Positions 20,413-31,849 of a stretch of DNA of 64,000 nt are shown here, piece by piece. Origin of the DNA: Sympetrum striolatum (taxonomy: Eukaryota > Arthropoda > Insecta > Odonata > Libellulidae). A program made the position numbers and the translations under genes. Positions within the stretch are counted from its first letter, which is position 1. Each line of letters starts with the position of its first letter. The notes under the pieces are model-generated. The model was not told where the DNA came from, did no database searches, and saw only the letters and a program-made list of their open reading frames with translations. Location of the stretch: the NCBI GenBank assembly GCA_947579665.1, contig OX388351.1:50786939-50850938 (forward strand), in the 5' to 3' direction.

Positions 20413-21147
20413 TCAAAGGTAGGGAATCCAAGGTCGAGTATTGAATACTCAGGCACTCAGCATTTAGTAGCATTTCCTGGGATATCACTTCCCCTCTTAT
20501 CATGTTGTTTGCAGATTCTTTGCTTAAATCCCCCACTATCTCTCAAAATAAATAATACTGGGGAGAAGGGAAGACCGTGCTACCAATTTTAAGAGACCAT
20601 CCAAATGCCGACCACCCCACCCTGATTTCTGTGGTGCTTCAACGTATCTAACATTATCTGCCAATTCCCAATCAGTTTAGTCACATAAGCACATTTACAA
20701 GGCACATTATTCAAAAAAAGTATGAGAAAAACCTAAATTGGTTACTCTTAGCTTGTAAACCTGAGGAGCACCTTTTACTGATAACCTGAACATCTTCACA
20801 AGAAGTGCATCTTTTTAAATGTCTAATTAATCCAGGTGCCCACATATTCCAATATTTCAAAATATATCAATCATTGTATGTTCCCACAAGTGCATCCCCA
20901 AGGGCGCAGATAGGTTGGCACCCAAAAATTCTGGTTCTAACTGGTGGGGAACCCATGGTCCACTCGCAGAAAGTCAAGCAAGGTGCTAGGGTTGGGGAAG
21001 CTCACTCCTCGCATCCTATCTGCTAGAATCTTGTAAGAGACCATGGTGATGAATTCGGAAGGATCAAGCCAGGAATGACAATGTACAGAGGACGTGCAAC
21101 CTGAGACTTACACTTGGATACAACTAGGAAGTGTGAGAACATGATGT
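20413..21147. other. No recognised gene
   Basis: Short open frames only (for example 20805-21026). No domain, no clear repeat relationship inside the window. Confidence 0.4.
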
Positions 21148-22205
21148 GAGTGATGAGAAGTAAATATTCCCATAGAAGTGAAACTCTTGTATGCTGCAGT
21201 ATTTTTTTAACAATTTATACTCATGCATACAAATTTGTCAGAAGCTCTGGTATGTTTCAACTTCCACACCCCACCACCATATGCCAAGTATGTTCTAGCA
21301 ATAATGTAAGTCCTCAAAAAATTTACGCCATAAATTGGCATATGCAAAAACTATTTATTCAACCATTAAAAGCCAGGAAAGACCAGTGGTAATAATGATG
21401 GATGAGATTCACATGAAGCCCTAAATTTTCTATAAAGGGGGTAGTATTATAGGCTTCAGAGAAAACTCCTCTAGCGTTGTCAGAATTGCATATGTTTCTC
21501 CATGGTGTCTACTTTAATGCATTATTTCAAAAAAGTGATGTAAATCATTTCTGTCAGCAAGTTCTGTGCTGCTGAAGTGTTTCAGGTGAGCAAAAATGCT
21601 TTTAAAAAATTTGGAAGGTATTGGTTAGAGGATTGTTAGCTTAGTGTCAGACAACAATGCCGTTAATAGAAGGGCTGTGTCAAAGTTTTCTGTCCCCAAC
21701 AAATTACATAGGCATTCTTAGGCCATAGCATCATTCATCACAATTAGGGAATTGTACTTCCATGAGTATGATGAAATTGTGGGGGCATTCATTGACCCCC
21801 ATTGACCCCATTGATTGATTGTAAGCTAAGTATCCGTTTAAATTAGAGAGACAAAATGTGAAACTTGCTCTCCAAGTTTTTAATGAATATGTGGCAAGTG
21901 CTCTTACCATTTCAAGGAGAAGCGAGGCACTGCAATATTCTGAAGAAACAGAAACATTCATAAAAATCATTGACTTGTGGAAGGTGGTCAATGCAAGGAC
22001 ATCATTCAAGCGTACAAGGTTGAGAGATGATTTGCAAAAACCTTCAATTTTGCAGTGAGAAGGGATTAAGTTATTAAAGAATTTTTTTGAGTGGGTTGAT
22101 AGGTGGAGTGAAAGTGGCTATGGTAACCTACCTAACAAACTAGGACTGCCTTCATGTATACAACCCGTGCCCTCATCGAGCTGGCCTCATATTGTGTGAC
22201 TGAGT
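21148..22205 (+). pseudogene. P-like transposase relic, second copy of the 1675-2700 sequence
   Basis: Closely matches 1675-2700: RSKYSHRSETLVCCSIF, the DEIHMKP and YKGGSII region near 21400-21460, and KLALQVFNEYVASALTISRR at 21858 onwards, followed by EETETFIKIIDLWKVVNART. It differs by an insertion at about 21775-21800 (attgacccccattgacccc) that adds residues. The match ends at about 22205 after gactgagttggg, and the C-terminal third kept in the first copy is absent. Confidence 0.7.
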
Positions 22206-22269
22206 TGGGAGAGTAGTAGAAGTAAGGCTTTGGGATTCAGTAAGAACATCCACATAGAAAAACAATGAG

Positions 22270-23014
22270 TTACCTCCTGTGCAAAAATGGATTAAGGGCT
22301 CCCTCCTTATGTTTCAAAGATCACCAGCTTGGAGGAATTGAATGCTCCAAAATTGAAAGCGATTAAGCCAAGCAATTTATATAAGGAACTCATCCCCATG
22401 CTACAAAAAGAATAGGACGTCATATTCATCACCCTAGCCACATGGATTAATGCTAGATATTTACCATTTAGGCTAGCCAGTGGATTATTTAGGACAATTG
22501 ACCCACCTTTACGGTATTTATCTGAAAATTTTCATTCCTGGGACCACGCCACTCTGAAGAGTTGTATTAGCAACGAGATTCTTCCACTTGACAACCACAA
22601 GATGATGTGTAGCATCACCAGGGAGCTTCTATGCAGAGATTATCCTTTTTCCACAAACATCCGGCATAAGATATATGAATGGTGGATGGACAAGACCTCT
22701 TTCAACCAGGTGGAAACCATGACTAAAAATATTAACAATATAACTCTGGAATCAGAAGACCCATTCCCTACTTTGAGTGACCAATATGTTAATGCTTTAC
22801 CTCACGTTACTACAGTAGTTAGGGAGGCACTGTTCTTATTAAAAAAAGACAGCAAGTGGTATGGTGACCCTCAAATTGATCTGGTTTGTCGAAAGCTCGC
22901 AGACTATATCAACGGTGATATAATGAACTTAATAATTAGGGCTAATTCACAAAACTTTTTGATGTTGACCCACAAATTGTATTGCGTCGCTTCTAAAATG
23001 ATAGCCCAGAGATA
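22270..23014 (+). pseudogene. Unrecognised decayed ORF, about 245 codons
   Basis: I do not recognise this protein. A readable frame runs from about 22290 (YVSKITSLEELNAPKLKAIK, then LYKELIPMLQKE), past a stop near 22412, into an uninterrupted stretch 22602-23014 (RELLCRDYPFSTNIRHKIYE, NALPHVTTVVREALFLLKKD, LADYINGDIMNLIIRANSQN). It is helix-rich, without Cys/His clusters or catalytic-looking motifs, so a capsid/gag-like role is possible but unproved. A LINE ORF1 tail follows at 23113. Confidence 0.35.
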
Positions 23015-23112
23015 AAAAAGATGTACATTAAATTAAAAGCTTATTCTACCTTTTTACCATCTGGATACAGCTCATAGTTTAATTAAAATAATTTTTGGTA
23101 AAAAGGTAAGGT

Positions 23113-23290
23113 GTTTATCAGCAAAGCTTTGACCTCCTTTTATAAAGAATTGCTATGGAAAGCTAAAAACATTGGAAGGGAAAAGGATATAAACTTGTGT
23201 GGGTGAAGCACTCTAAAATCTATGCTAAAAAGGATGAAAATGCAAGGGTGTTTAAAATCCGTGATCAACAATATCTTAATAAATTGTAAT
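23113..23290 (+). pseudogene. LINE ORF1 C-terminal FP-like domain
   Basis: Reads VFISKALTSFYKELLWKAKN then IGREKDINL, a frame slip, KHSKIYAKKDENARVFKIRD and QQYLNKL before a stop. This Leu-x-x-ALL-WKAK...KIYxRKDE-ARVxKI pattern is the FP-type C-terminal domain found in ORF1 of CR1-like LINEs. Only this domain is left. Confidence 0.65.
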
Positions 23291-23299
23291 AGTTAAGGA

Positions 23300-24079
23300 T
23301 TAAGCTTAAGGAGTTATTGTGGCACCTACATTCTCTAATGTCAATATTTCACTCAAAGATTTTGATAATAGAGAAAGAGAGTTCTGTGTTAGAAATCATG
23401 AATGTGTTGGTAAGTGTCAAGGTTATGCTTCAAAATAGATATGAAGGTTCTTTCATTTCATTGAAGGTGAAAGATGTTGTACAGAATGTTCGAAAAGAGG
23501 GGTAAGATAAGGAAGCAGATTTATTTATGAATGAAGCAGTGATGTTATATAAAGTATGTTTGGAATATTCGACAAAATGGGTAACATATTTTGATGATTT
23601 CAATTGTTTCATGTGGATGAGTTTATATGGATGGAATACACAGATGCTGAAAAGAGTATTATGTATTTACAAGGAAGGATATTCACACTGATGATGCAAA
23701 TTTTTTTGATCAGTTTTCTAATCTGAGTAAATTTACTGAGAAGTTTTCAAATAACAGCGAATATCTTAAATTGACTTGTAGTCAGAAATGGGCAAAATAT
23801 TTCAATGATAGTGAAAATATTGAATGCTACTCAGAGCTTCTTAAAATTGCAGAATATTTCTTTTGTATCCCAGGTCACAATGCTAATGTGGAGAGAGTTT
23901 TTTCATTGATATCATCTCAATGGACAGATGAAAGAAAAAGATTGCAAATAGAATCTGTGAAAGGTCTATTAATTGTGCAATACAATTTTAAGAAATACTC
24001 TTGTCAGGACTTGTATAAATATCTGTTGGACAGACATCAGCTGTTGGCAGGAAAATCATCCTCAGATAAATACAAATAA
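23300..24079 (+). pseudogene. hAT transposase, C-terminal half (type 1)
   Basis: Cut-and-paste transposase. After scattered pieces (ESSVLEIMNVLVSVKVMLQN and following), the frame 23771-24079 is open: KWAKYFNDSENIECYSELLK, IAEYFFCIPGHNANVERVFS, LISSQWTDERKRLQIESVKG. The ANVERVFSLISSQWTDERKRL block is the hAT dimerisation region, with the conserved ERxFS motif. The BED finger and catalytic domain are missing or decayed. A second hAT tail from another family begins 180 bp downstream. Confidence 0.75.
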
Positions 24080-24256
24080 AGTGTAATTTAATGTTTAAAT
24101 TTCAGAATAATATAAATTTTCAGTGGCAATGTTCTAAGTTTATTAAGGTAATTAATACATTTTGAAGTTCATAACAATTTTTATCGTATCTTATATGGTT
24201 TTATTACTTTTAGATTTGTGCTCTTTTTTTCCCATAATGTCCTCAATTTTTTTCCT

Positions 24257-24448
24257 TTTTTGTCAACGAATGAACGTTCTTCCTCGACATTACGCAGGTT
24301 AAAAAACTACCTGCGTTCAACTATGAGCGAAAATCGACTAAATGGATTGGATGCCCTTAAAATTCATCGAGACGTTGAAGTTCATGTGAATGCAGTATTG
24401 GAAGAGGTTTTCTCGGTACCTCGACGCATCAATTTATTAAAAGAATAG
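24257..24448 (+). pseudogene. hAT transposase C-terminus (type 2)
   Basis: NERSSSTLRRLKNYLRSTMS then ENRLNGLDALKIHRDVEVH is the dimerisation tail of a different hAT group (SERSFSTLRRIK-YLRSTM form, as in ZMYM-like or DUF4371-type transposases). The start is lost and the tail ends at LLKE with a stop at 24448. Confidence 0.8.
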
Positions 24449-26330
24449 TATCCTCAAGGTTATGTATCTTTATTCCGAATGATGAAAAATATTCCAGAAA
24501 TGTATGAAACTGAATTCCTATAATTTTGAATATAACATTTCATACATCGTGTACGTTCATTATTGATAGTTGCATTATATTAGTTACTTTTTTTAATAAG
24601 AAAAACCACTCCCACGAGCAAATCCTGTTCACGACCCTACAGACGAGACCTGGGAGGGGGGATGGTGGGGCTAAGTCCTGGTATACATTGTCTCCATCGG
24701 TGGTTATGGAGGAACTGTGGGCCTGGTCTTCGGGGACGGGTCAACAGAAGGATAAAATATCTGGAGGTCAGGTGGTGCCAGGCATCCGTGTAATCGTTGC
24801 AGAGACCACCCGTAAAGAGTTAGGATGAGGGAGCAGTGATTCCCGCCTGGTACGGGATTATGTCTCGGGGTTGATGTTCAGTGCACAGACCCCAAGGAAT
24901 CCCTCTTGAACAGATGCGAATGTGGCCTCAAGGAGAGTGCATGTACCAGGCTTGTCTGGGAGGATGTCCGTGACAGAGTGTTCACGATGAAAGAGACATC
25001 AGGGTCAAAAGTAACACGGGAGGATGTATCAGGAGGGGGCAAATCTCGCGAGCTAACATCTCGCACAGTTGTCAACAATACGCACTAAATCATCAAGCAG
25101 GTCGGCAACTTGAGAGCACGGGTGCAGATGTTCTTGGCCCAATTTGGCCACAATTGGCGGAGGGTTCTGGGCTGCTAATATGCAAGTGGTTCCAACCGCC
25201 AATGGGGGGTGATGTTTGCCCGGGAGATCCTCCGTGCCTGGAAGAAATGGGAGTGGGAATGGATACAATCCATGAGAACCCGGGGGATGGACCAGGGCAG
25301 CTGCAATTGCTAAGACATCTGCAATCAGGAGGTTGCTTTGTGTACGGGGTAGCTCCCCCGAACCCACTCCTCAAGATTTGCGAGAGGTTGATAACGATCA
25401 AGCAGCTGAAGGACTTACAGGGACATCCGATGAGATGCTCACGACACTGGCAGGGCAGGACGACTACTCACAGAGGGTTGTTAGCTTTGTGGCTGGGATG
25501 TATTTGGTGCGTTGCGCAGCCACCCACTTTGGGGAGAAGGCCTGCATAACCTGTGTCGCCCAGCACCTCTTAGGAGGTCATTTTGTCCTTCCAATCGCAT
25601 CTCTGGAACATGCAAGTGAACGAGTTAGCCAGAAATTTACAAGGCAGTTTTCCAAAAAATACGCACGTAGTATTGGCTTAGAAAATTTCATGCCTCCTCA
25701 GTTTTACTCATAGGGTCAGTCTAACTTAAGTCGTGAGAGTGGAATCATCGACGTCTTTCAGTAACATTAACTTCTGATAGAGGAGTTCCCCTTGGTTCAC
25801 CCATAGTTTGGCTGCTGGTGATCGAAGTATTCTACCACAGAAGAGAATACATCAGAACTGGATACAGGTAGGATTGAGACCACTAGTTGCAGAAAGAATT
25901 ACTACTGATAATGCAGCATTAGAATAGGTAGCTATATTTTGTAGGTGGTTTCGTGATTTAGAAGGTTTCACCTCTGATAGCGGAGAAAATGGAGGGAAGG
26001 GAAGTGACCAGGAAAAAATTGCACGATGCTATTCTTTAAGGAATAGGGCAGACAATAGAGTCAAAAAAACTATCGGCACTCCAATTCTTGCATAAGAAAT
26101 TTAGCCATGAAGGAGATGCAGAAATAAAAGTATTTTTGGCAAAGTTCATGAGGGATAATTTTTTTAATACGTATTTCAGTAAATGGAAATCATATCAGAG
26201 AATGAACGAGAGGTTTGAAAAGAAATTTAAGGATTGGCAGAAGCCGAAAATTGTATTTCCAGCTAATATTTACAAAAATATTCCAGGATCTTCAAGCTCA
26301 GGTCTGTTCCTTCCTGTGGTCTAATGTTTA
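24449..26330. other. Unassigned region with one 126-codon ORF
   Basis: 24640-25720 is less AT-rich than its surroundings and carries overlapping open frames on both strands. The most protein-like is 25333-25713 (plus), ending VAQHLLGGHFVLPIASLEHA...ENFMPPQFYS; its upstream frame stays readable with stops to about 25020. No family recognised. 26088-26324 is a basic, aromatic open frame (LAKFMRDNFFNTYFSKWKSY), also unassigned. Confidence 0.35.
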
Positions 26331-26569
26331 AGTCCCCATTATGTGAATTTTGCGCATGACAGAATTGTTGCTATTCAGTTTCAGGATGCTCTGTATATTC
26401 TAGTAGGGGAAGACCTAAAAAAAATGAGACTTCCAAGTTGTAAACGAAATGACGACAACAACACCTAGGAGAGGAAAATGAATCCTCTCTAAATGGAGGT
26501 TGAAGACCACCAGTATGTGGGCATAAATTGTATCCCAGCTATGACAAGGTTAGCTCTGAGAAGGAAGTT

Positions 26570-27005
26570 GTGTATCCAGAAGAGATGTAATTTTCTGAAA
26601 CAAAATGCAAAGTGAGCCTGGAAGCGCTTCTTAATCATACTGCCTCTCGCCTAATTTCTTCTCTCGAAATTATTCGAGAAGAGCAACAAAACCTTCATCT
26701 AACTCTTATCTGCAAATGGGGTTTTGATGGAAGCTCCAGGTATTCTCCTTATAAACAGAGGTGGGAGGATAAAGATGCGAGCGATGAAAGTATACTTGCC
26801 ACTTCTTTCGTTCTGCTTCGTCTGTTGAATGATGTAACAGGTAAGTGAGCAACGGCTTGGAACACTCATTTTAAATCACATAAAAATACCTGTGCATAAG
26901 AGATATACTATATTTATTTCATTTCAAACAGGAGAATCCCTTTTGTCTAATCCGCGCCCATCCTCCACCCGATATTGTCGCCCCATATGGCTTCAGTGGA
27001 CGCGA
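26570..27005 (+). pseudogene. Transib-like transposase fragment
   Basis: Open 26612-26848: VSLEALLNHTASRLISSLEI, then LICKWGFDGSSRYSPYKQRW and ATSFVLLRL. The KWGFDGSS-x3-YKQ motif holds the first catalytic Asp of Transib transposases, the family related to RAG1. After about 85 bp of intervening sequence the conserved follow-on NPRPSSTRYCRPI appears at 26951-26991. The rest of the enzyme is not found. Identification relies on these two motifs in the right order. Confidence 0.65.
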
Positions 27006-27080
27006 GAGACAGATAGATAGAAGAGGTAGATATATAGAAGATAGATAGAAGAGGTAGATATAGAAGAAGAGCGGTACATA
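27004..27080 (+). repeat. GATA-rich imperfect tandem repeat
   Basis: Imperfect copies of agatagatagaagaggtaga separated by tatagaag-type spacers. Simple-sequence expansion directly 3' of the Transib piece. Confidence 0.7.
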
Positions 27081-27473
27081 AGTAGCCAAGTAAAGAATCT
27101 CTAAGCTTTTGAGTGTGGTAGCATCACTGTGAATTACGAAATGCTCCACACCATGTATGGTAGATGGAAAGATAGGCTTTGCCAATAAATATAATAAATT
27201 TATGGCGTTCATTTGGAACGTAAATGTTCATTCCTGATCCTGTTTTAGATATGCAGTGCTATAACAAACACAAGCTCCATGAAATGCTATGTTTGTGGTG
27301 CGAAAATATCCTAAATGAATCAATTGGAACGGATGAGTGCGAAGCAAGTAGACAAGAAAAAATATTCTTTTGGATTGTCCCCTCTTCACTGCTACATTCG
27401 TTTCTTTGAGTGCCTACTGCATATTGCTTACCGTCTATGGAAGGTACGTTTTTGATTTTATTTTGCATCATTG
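27081..27473. other. No recognised gene
   Basis: One 61-codon frame (27224-27409) with two Cys residues in LCLWCENIL and no assignable domain. Nothing else seen. Confidence 0.35.
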
Positions 27474-27735
27474 TGGTGATTTTGTCGATAATCCTGTGCC
27501 GATGTGGCGACTAGTGGCATGAGTGGCACAAGTGGTCTGAGTTAGGTGACTTGGGTGGCAAAGGGTGGCCTTCGATTCTTGGTCGCTATTTATACCAAAT
27601 GGTGTATGAATACTAAAAATTCTCCAGAACTGTTCGAATTCGTGGAACTTTTTCCACTCCCTCCACTGATTGCCTGGCGGCCAGCCGTCAACGTCTGTTT
27701 CCCCCTCAACGGTGGGAACCAATAGGGAAAAGCCT
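27474..27735 (-). repeat. LTR-like repeat, copy 2
   Basis: Matches 11136-11425, including the gataatcc-gtg end, the ggtgacttgggtgg block, and on the minus strand a GGTATAAATAGCGACCAAG promoter-like element. Tips uncertain. Confidence 0.45.
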
Positions 27736-28400
27736 TAAAATGTTCCAACTTCTTCATTTATTCAGTTCAAGTTGTAATGCAATGTTATCGTGACTTTCTT
27801 TCAGGTCATTGGAAATGGAAATGTTTAATGGAGCCATATCTTGGTTTAGACAAACTGTAGGTTTGTTTCTTACAATGGCCATCAGAAGTTATAATGCAAA
27901 ATCTTAACTCCTTTGAGTTGAAGAGGGATTCAAGAGCTTGCTCCAAAATCTGACAATTATGTCTCTTCTGATTCATGTCCGATCAGAGAAAACTGCATTT
28001 GAAGCATGGAATTATCTGAGCGAGGTATTAAAAGATTACTCCATGTTTGTAGTGCATAAGGATAATAGACCAGTTGGTAGATACAAGGCAGGCAAACTTC
28101 AAGTCTTTGCAGTACTACATGATGAGTATATTATGGACATAGTTCATAAGATTGCTGAAACCAGCAAAACAATAGTCAATGAATATGTGGCCTTTCTCTT
28201 AATTTGAAAATGGACCACCCAAAGAGGTACCACCTCAAGAACAAGAGGCTGAGCAATAAAGAAGAAGAGAGTTCCAACATTCGCGGGTTTATCTCTCCCA
28301 TAAAGACAGATCTACCCAAACGAAATACTTAGACCAGAGACCATAGTGTGGCTGACAGTTCAGCAATGCTGCCATTGGTTGGTTGGTTACTTCCCAACTG
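27736..28400. other. Unassigned; 89-codon ORF
   Basis: 27938-28207 is an open, helical frame (KTAFEAWNYLSEVLKDYSMF, then KAGKLQVFAVLHDEYIMDIV) without a known domain. It may belong to a DNA transposon but gives no motif to prove it. Confidence 0.3.
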
Positions 28401-29110
28401 TTCGGAATAAGGCAAAGATTATGCTTGTATTAAAGCTCCAAAAAACTCCAACTGTATTCTAGCAACTACTGACAAATCTCCCTGCTAGATAGGCTAGGCA
28501 AGGCAGTAGAAAAGACCCTCCTCCCACTGCTATGAGAGGTCACAGAGCATGACCCTAAGTACACCCTGCAAGTCAGTTTAAATTTCATCAGAAACATTCC
28601 CCCATGCACCAACTCAACAGGGTGCTTAACTATATCACCAAGGCATATAACCTAAAACACCACATCGCTGCTGCATTCTTTGATATATTGAAGGCCTTTG
28701 ACAAGATGTGGCACCCAAGACAAACACAAAATGATTAAGTTCCCAGCATTGGCTGATTGAAATCATTGGGTTGCCCCTCAGTGGGAGAACATTCTATGTT
28801 ATCTACAAGGAAGAAGGCTACATCATCAGGCCCATCCATGCTGAAGTTCAGCAGGGAGCATCCCAAGGATGCTCCCTGCTGTTCACCTGTTTTCATGTAC
28901 TGTGTAGATGTACAGCAGGACTACTCAATGTCATCTCTGCATTTTATGAAGATGATGCAGAGCTTCTTGCTGAATCCAAGAAGCAATCTAGCACAGTAAG
29001 ATACCTGCTGAAGGCAACAGATCAGATCCTAGCATGGTATGGACAACGGAGGCTGGGTGTAAACACCTTAAAAATCAGATGATCATCTTCTCTCAAGGAA
29101 AACCATCGCT
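28401..29110 (+). pseudogene. Jockey-like LINE reverse transcriptase fragment
   Basis: Broken RT with motifs in order: AAFFDILKAFDKMWH near 28670-28715 (first catalytic Asp), GYIIRPIHAEVQQGASQGCS near 28810-28870 (the PQG-equivalent loop), FYEDDAELL near 28945-28970 in place of YADD, and LAWYGQRRLGVNTLKI near 29025-29080 (the W-x-L-x-VN-xK motif). At least four frame changes. No endonuclease or 3' end is attached. Confidence 0.75.
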
Positions 29111-29685
29111 GGACCTGGATATTGATCAACATGGAAGAGGCTCCATAAATGGCTCCAACCTACCTAGGAGTGGAACTGGATTGCTGCCTCACCTTTGTGT
29201 AATAGTAAAAGATGGCCAACAAGTAGGGTTGTCAACTCTCCTGTTTTCACCAAGAGACTCCTGGAATCAGACAATAATTTTCTAAGTCTCCCGCCTCCCA
29301 TACTGAGAGGTTTTTCTCCCACTTTTATTTTATTAAACAAGACTAGCAGTCTCATAAAAATAGTAATCGAAACGTTGCAATGGCACCACTTGCCCATCGC
29401 TATGGGGGAGAGGGTTGGTGTTTGTAAGAAGGTAACATTGTGTCACTTCTCATGGAAACAAACTCAATTATAATCACTCTTCAGTTTGCGTCTGGCAACA
29501 ATAGCCACAGATGCTGAAGGAAAACTGTTTAGTCTCCCAGTCTCAAAGTACTTGTTGTCAATGTAAGTCACAAGTACTCCTTACATTTTCGATCAGTTAA
29601 AACTAGATAACTTTGAATGGAAGTATATAAATTCAGGAAGTAAGTATTACTTTCAATTAAACAACACGGAATCAGGCGTAACTCT
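29111..29685. other. No recognised gene
   Basis: 29224-29290 includes gggttgtcaactctcctg with a partly complementary ggagac-type arm, as in short DNA-transposon ends, but I could not close an element. Otherwise AT-rich sequence leading into the Penelope piece. Confidence 0.35.
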
Positions 29686-30804
29686 GTGGTAATTATTAAT
29701 TCTAACAAAATCCATAATGAGGAAACTTTTACTAAACCACAGAAAAAGTACAGAAACGACGTTACAAACTTATTTACTAGTGTTCCCTGTGACGAAGCCA
29801 TTGACATTACTATTGATCTGCTTAAGAAGTGCAATGATATTTTCAAATTATTGAAGGTTTGTCTCCACCAGAATTACTTTGTTTACAATGGTGAATTTTT
29901 TAAACAGAATAGCGGTTTGGCGATGGGCTCACCTCTTTCCCCCCTCATGGCTGATATTTTCATGGATCATCTCGAAAGGAAACTTCTGAGTGGTAAATCA
30001 GTATGGAATAATCAAATCCTATACAGGTTCCGATAAGTGGATGACATCATTTGCTTATGGACTGGAACTGAGCGCACCCTAGACTGTTTTTTCAATTTCC
30101 TAAATTCATTCCATCACTCCATTAAGTTCAGCTTAGAAAAGAGCAACAATGGAATTCTCCCCTATATGGATATTAATATTTCGATTGTTAATAGGAGGCA
30201 TGAGTTCTCTATATTTACGAAGCTATACAATACTGACTGTACCATTAGCAATGATTCCTTCATCCTCTCTCCCGTAAGATAGCTGCTTACCGTAGCATGG
30301 TTCACCGCATATTAACTGTTCCCCTGTAAACAGCCAATTTTAATACTGTAGTGAACATCATAAAAAATATCACGCTTAGCAGTGACTTCAACCCCAGTAT
30401 CATAAAACAATATAATAAGCAAGAAATATAAAAAAATGGCCCTCAACGAAATATTCCGTGTGATTAAATGTACTGATAATAAATGGTGTTTCTTAATTTA
30501 CTTTGGTGATAGTTCCTACTTCATTTTCAACAGTTTTAAAGATAAATTCCAGTGTGCATTCAAGATAGGTCCAAAGCTTAAAGATTTAATAGTGAACTGT
30601 AAGGACTCCATTGGCATACTCAAGAGAAGTGGGGTGTATCGTCTCAAGCATGACAATTGAGACACTTTTTATGTGGGGAAAACTGCAAGATGTTTCCAGA
30701 CTAGATTGCAAGAACACAAACGCAGCTACATTCATCAAAACCCTTCCACTTCCAATTTTGGCAAGCATTTATTAGAAAAAGAACATTTTAGTGATTCAAA
30801 CATG
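29686..30804 (+). pseudogene. Penelope-like element: RT and GIY-YIG endonuclease
   Basis: Penelope enzymes copy RNA and cut DNA with a GIY-YIG nuclease. RT: DVTNLFTSVPCDEAI (first Asp) near 29757, GLAMGSPLSPLMADIFMDHL near 29917-29976, then YRFR, a TAA at 30034-30036 and VDDIICLW (catalytic pair) in the same frame, and LPYMDINISI near 30160. After a shift near 30268, K-I-AAYRSMVHRIL follows. The nuclease reads SGVYRLKHDN, a stop at 30658-30660, DTFYVGKTARCFQTRLQEHK and NFGKHLLEKEHF. GVY, YVG and the Arg helix are kept. The 5' region is missing. It abuts duplication copy A at 30805. Confidence 0.85.
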
Positions 30805-31029
30805 ACTTTTGCATGTGTGTGACCAGAGTGCTAAAATAGATGCCTTAGAGACAGTTGAAATTCTGAGACTCGCCTGGGGGGGGAGACACGCTGAGAGATC
30901 GAGATTTTCATCTAGAGAATTCCACTTAGGAGAGTAGGCTGAGGATTGCAGTAGCGTTTCCGCACCAGCATCTTCTTTCCTGAAGGAAGAATTACTTCAT
31001 ATTCTAACTTCGAATTTTAGAAGTTTTAT

Positions 31030-31455
31030 TTTAGAAGTTTTATTCAAAATCAGTTAGGTATATCCTTAAATGAAGAAAAGCGTATTTTTATACCACAAAC
31101 AAAGTTTTTATATTTAGGATTAAGAATTGATTTAGCAAATATGACAGTGAAAGTATGTAACTCCATGCGAGAGCGAATATTAAAATATCTCGATGTTTTA
31201 CCACGACTTTCGCACAAAGATGTACAAAGATTCGCGGGTTTGTTAAGCTGGATTATGTTTGTTTTAAGATTACCGCTTTTCCTGGTAAAAGATGTTTTCA
31301 GGCAGGATCTGGAGTGGCTCCGCTTCATTTTAGAAAGGGAAAATATTCTCATACGCAGTGTAAAGCTTGGATTACGGGATGCTGAAGTAAATGTGTATAG
31401 CAATGCCACTCCTCAAACCGTGGCATGGGTAATACCCGAAGGTGAGGAGATCTAA
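31030..31455 (+). pseudogene. Family X RT thumb and RNase H start (copy A)
   Basis: In frame from about 31037: QLGISLNEEKRIFIPQTKFL, YLGLRIDLANMTVKV, then HKDVQRFAGLLSWIMFVLRL and, near the end, VYSNATPQTVAWVIPEGEE. The last box matches FSDATPSSTAYVIPE of the copy at 956, with the key Asp changed to Asn here (Asp in copy B). The RT catalytic box and the rest of RNase H are deleted: the piece joins upstream to ORF1-like sequence and ends at 31455. Confidence 0.75.
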
Positions 31456-31808
31456 TCACTGCTTTCGCTCATCGCATCGTCCGAAGAGCATTCGTCCTCA
31501 CTGTCGGTGGACCACCTGTGGGGTCTCTTCGTTTCTGTCTGGGTTGTTGCTGTTGCCCTTACCTCTTCCTGGTTTATGATTCTCACGTCAGTTCCGTTCG
31601 GATATTGCCCAGGCATTTCCGCGGCGATCCGTCCGGCTAACAGGTCGTCAGGTTCCGCGAACCCCAGGTACCAATATACGGTGTCAGTTCCTTGTATGGT
31701 CTTCCGTGTTGTCTCAATTATCCTTACAAGCTCTGCCACACCTTCCTTCGCTTTTGCTGCTGGGAAGGAAGAGGGCAGAGGTCCCAGCCGTAGCCAGTAT
31801 AGATCCAT
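31452..31808 (-). CDS. Unrecognised 118-residue ORF, acidic C-terminus (copy A)
   Basis: Unknown function. Minus-strand ORF overlapping the family X stop by four bases, tail to tail. It begins MDLYWLRLGPLPSSFPAAKA and ends in an acidic Ser-rich tail (STDSEDECSSDDAMSESSD). The middle (TIQGTDTVYWYLGFAEPDDL, AAEMPGQYPNGTDVRIINQE) looks like a folded domain. It is open in both duplication copies with only three residue differences, but the duplication is recent, so conservation is weak evidence. The acidic tail resembles gag or regulatory proteins of retroelements only in composition. Confidence 0.35.
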   Translation of the reverse strand: MDLYWLRLGPLPSSFPAAKAKEGVAELVRIIETTRKTIQGTDTVYWYLGFAEPDDLLAGRIAAEMPGQYPNGTDVRIINQEEVRATATTQTETKRPHRWSTDSEDECSSDDAMSESSD

Positions 31809-31849
31809 CGCTCCTCTGTTTCTCTTTCCAAGAAGAAAAAAAGGTTAAA

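Noticed and set aside
24640..25720. GC-richer region with long frames on both strands as a host gene
   Set aside because: Opposed long frames follow from low stop density. No domain, splice pattern or motif supports one gene.
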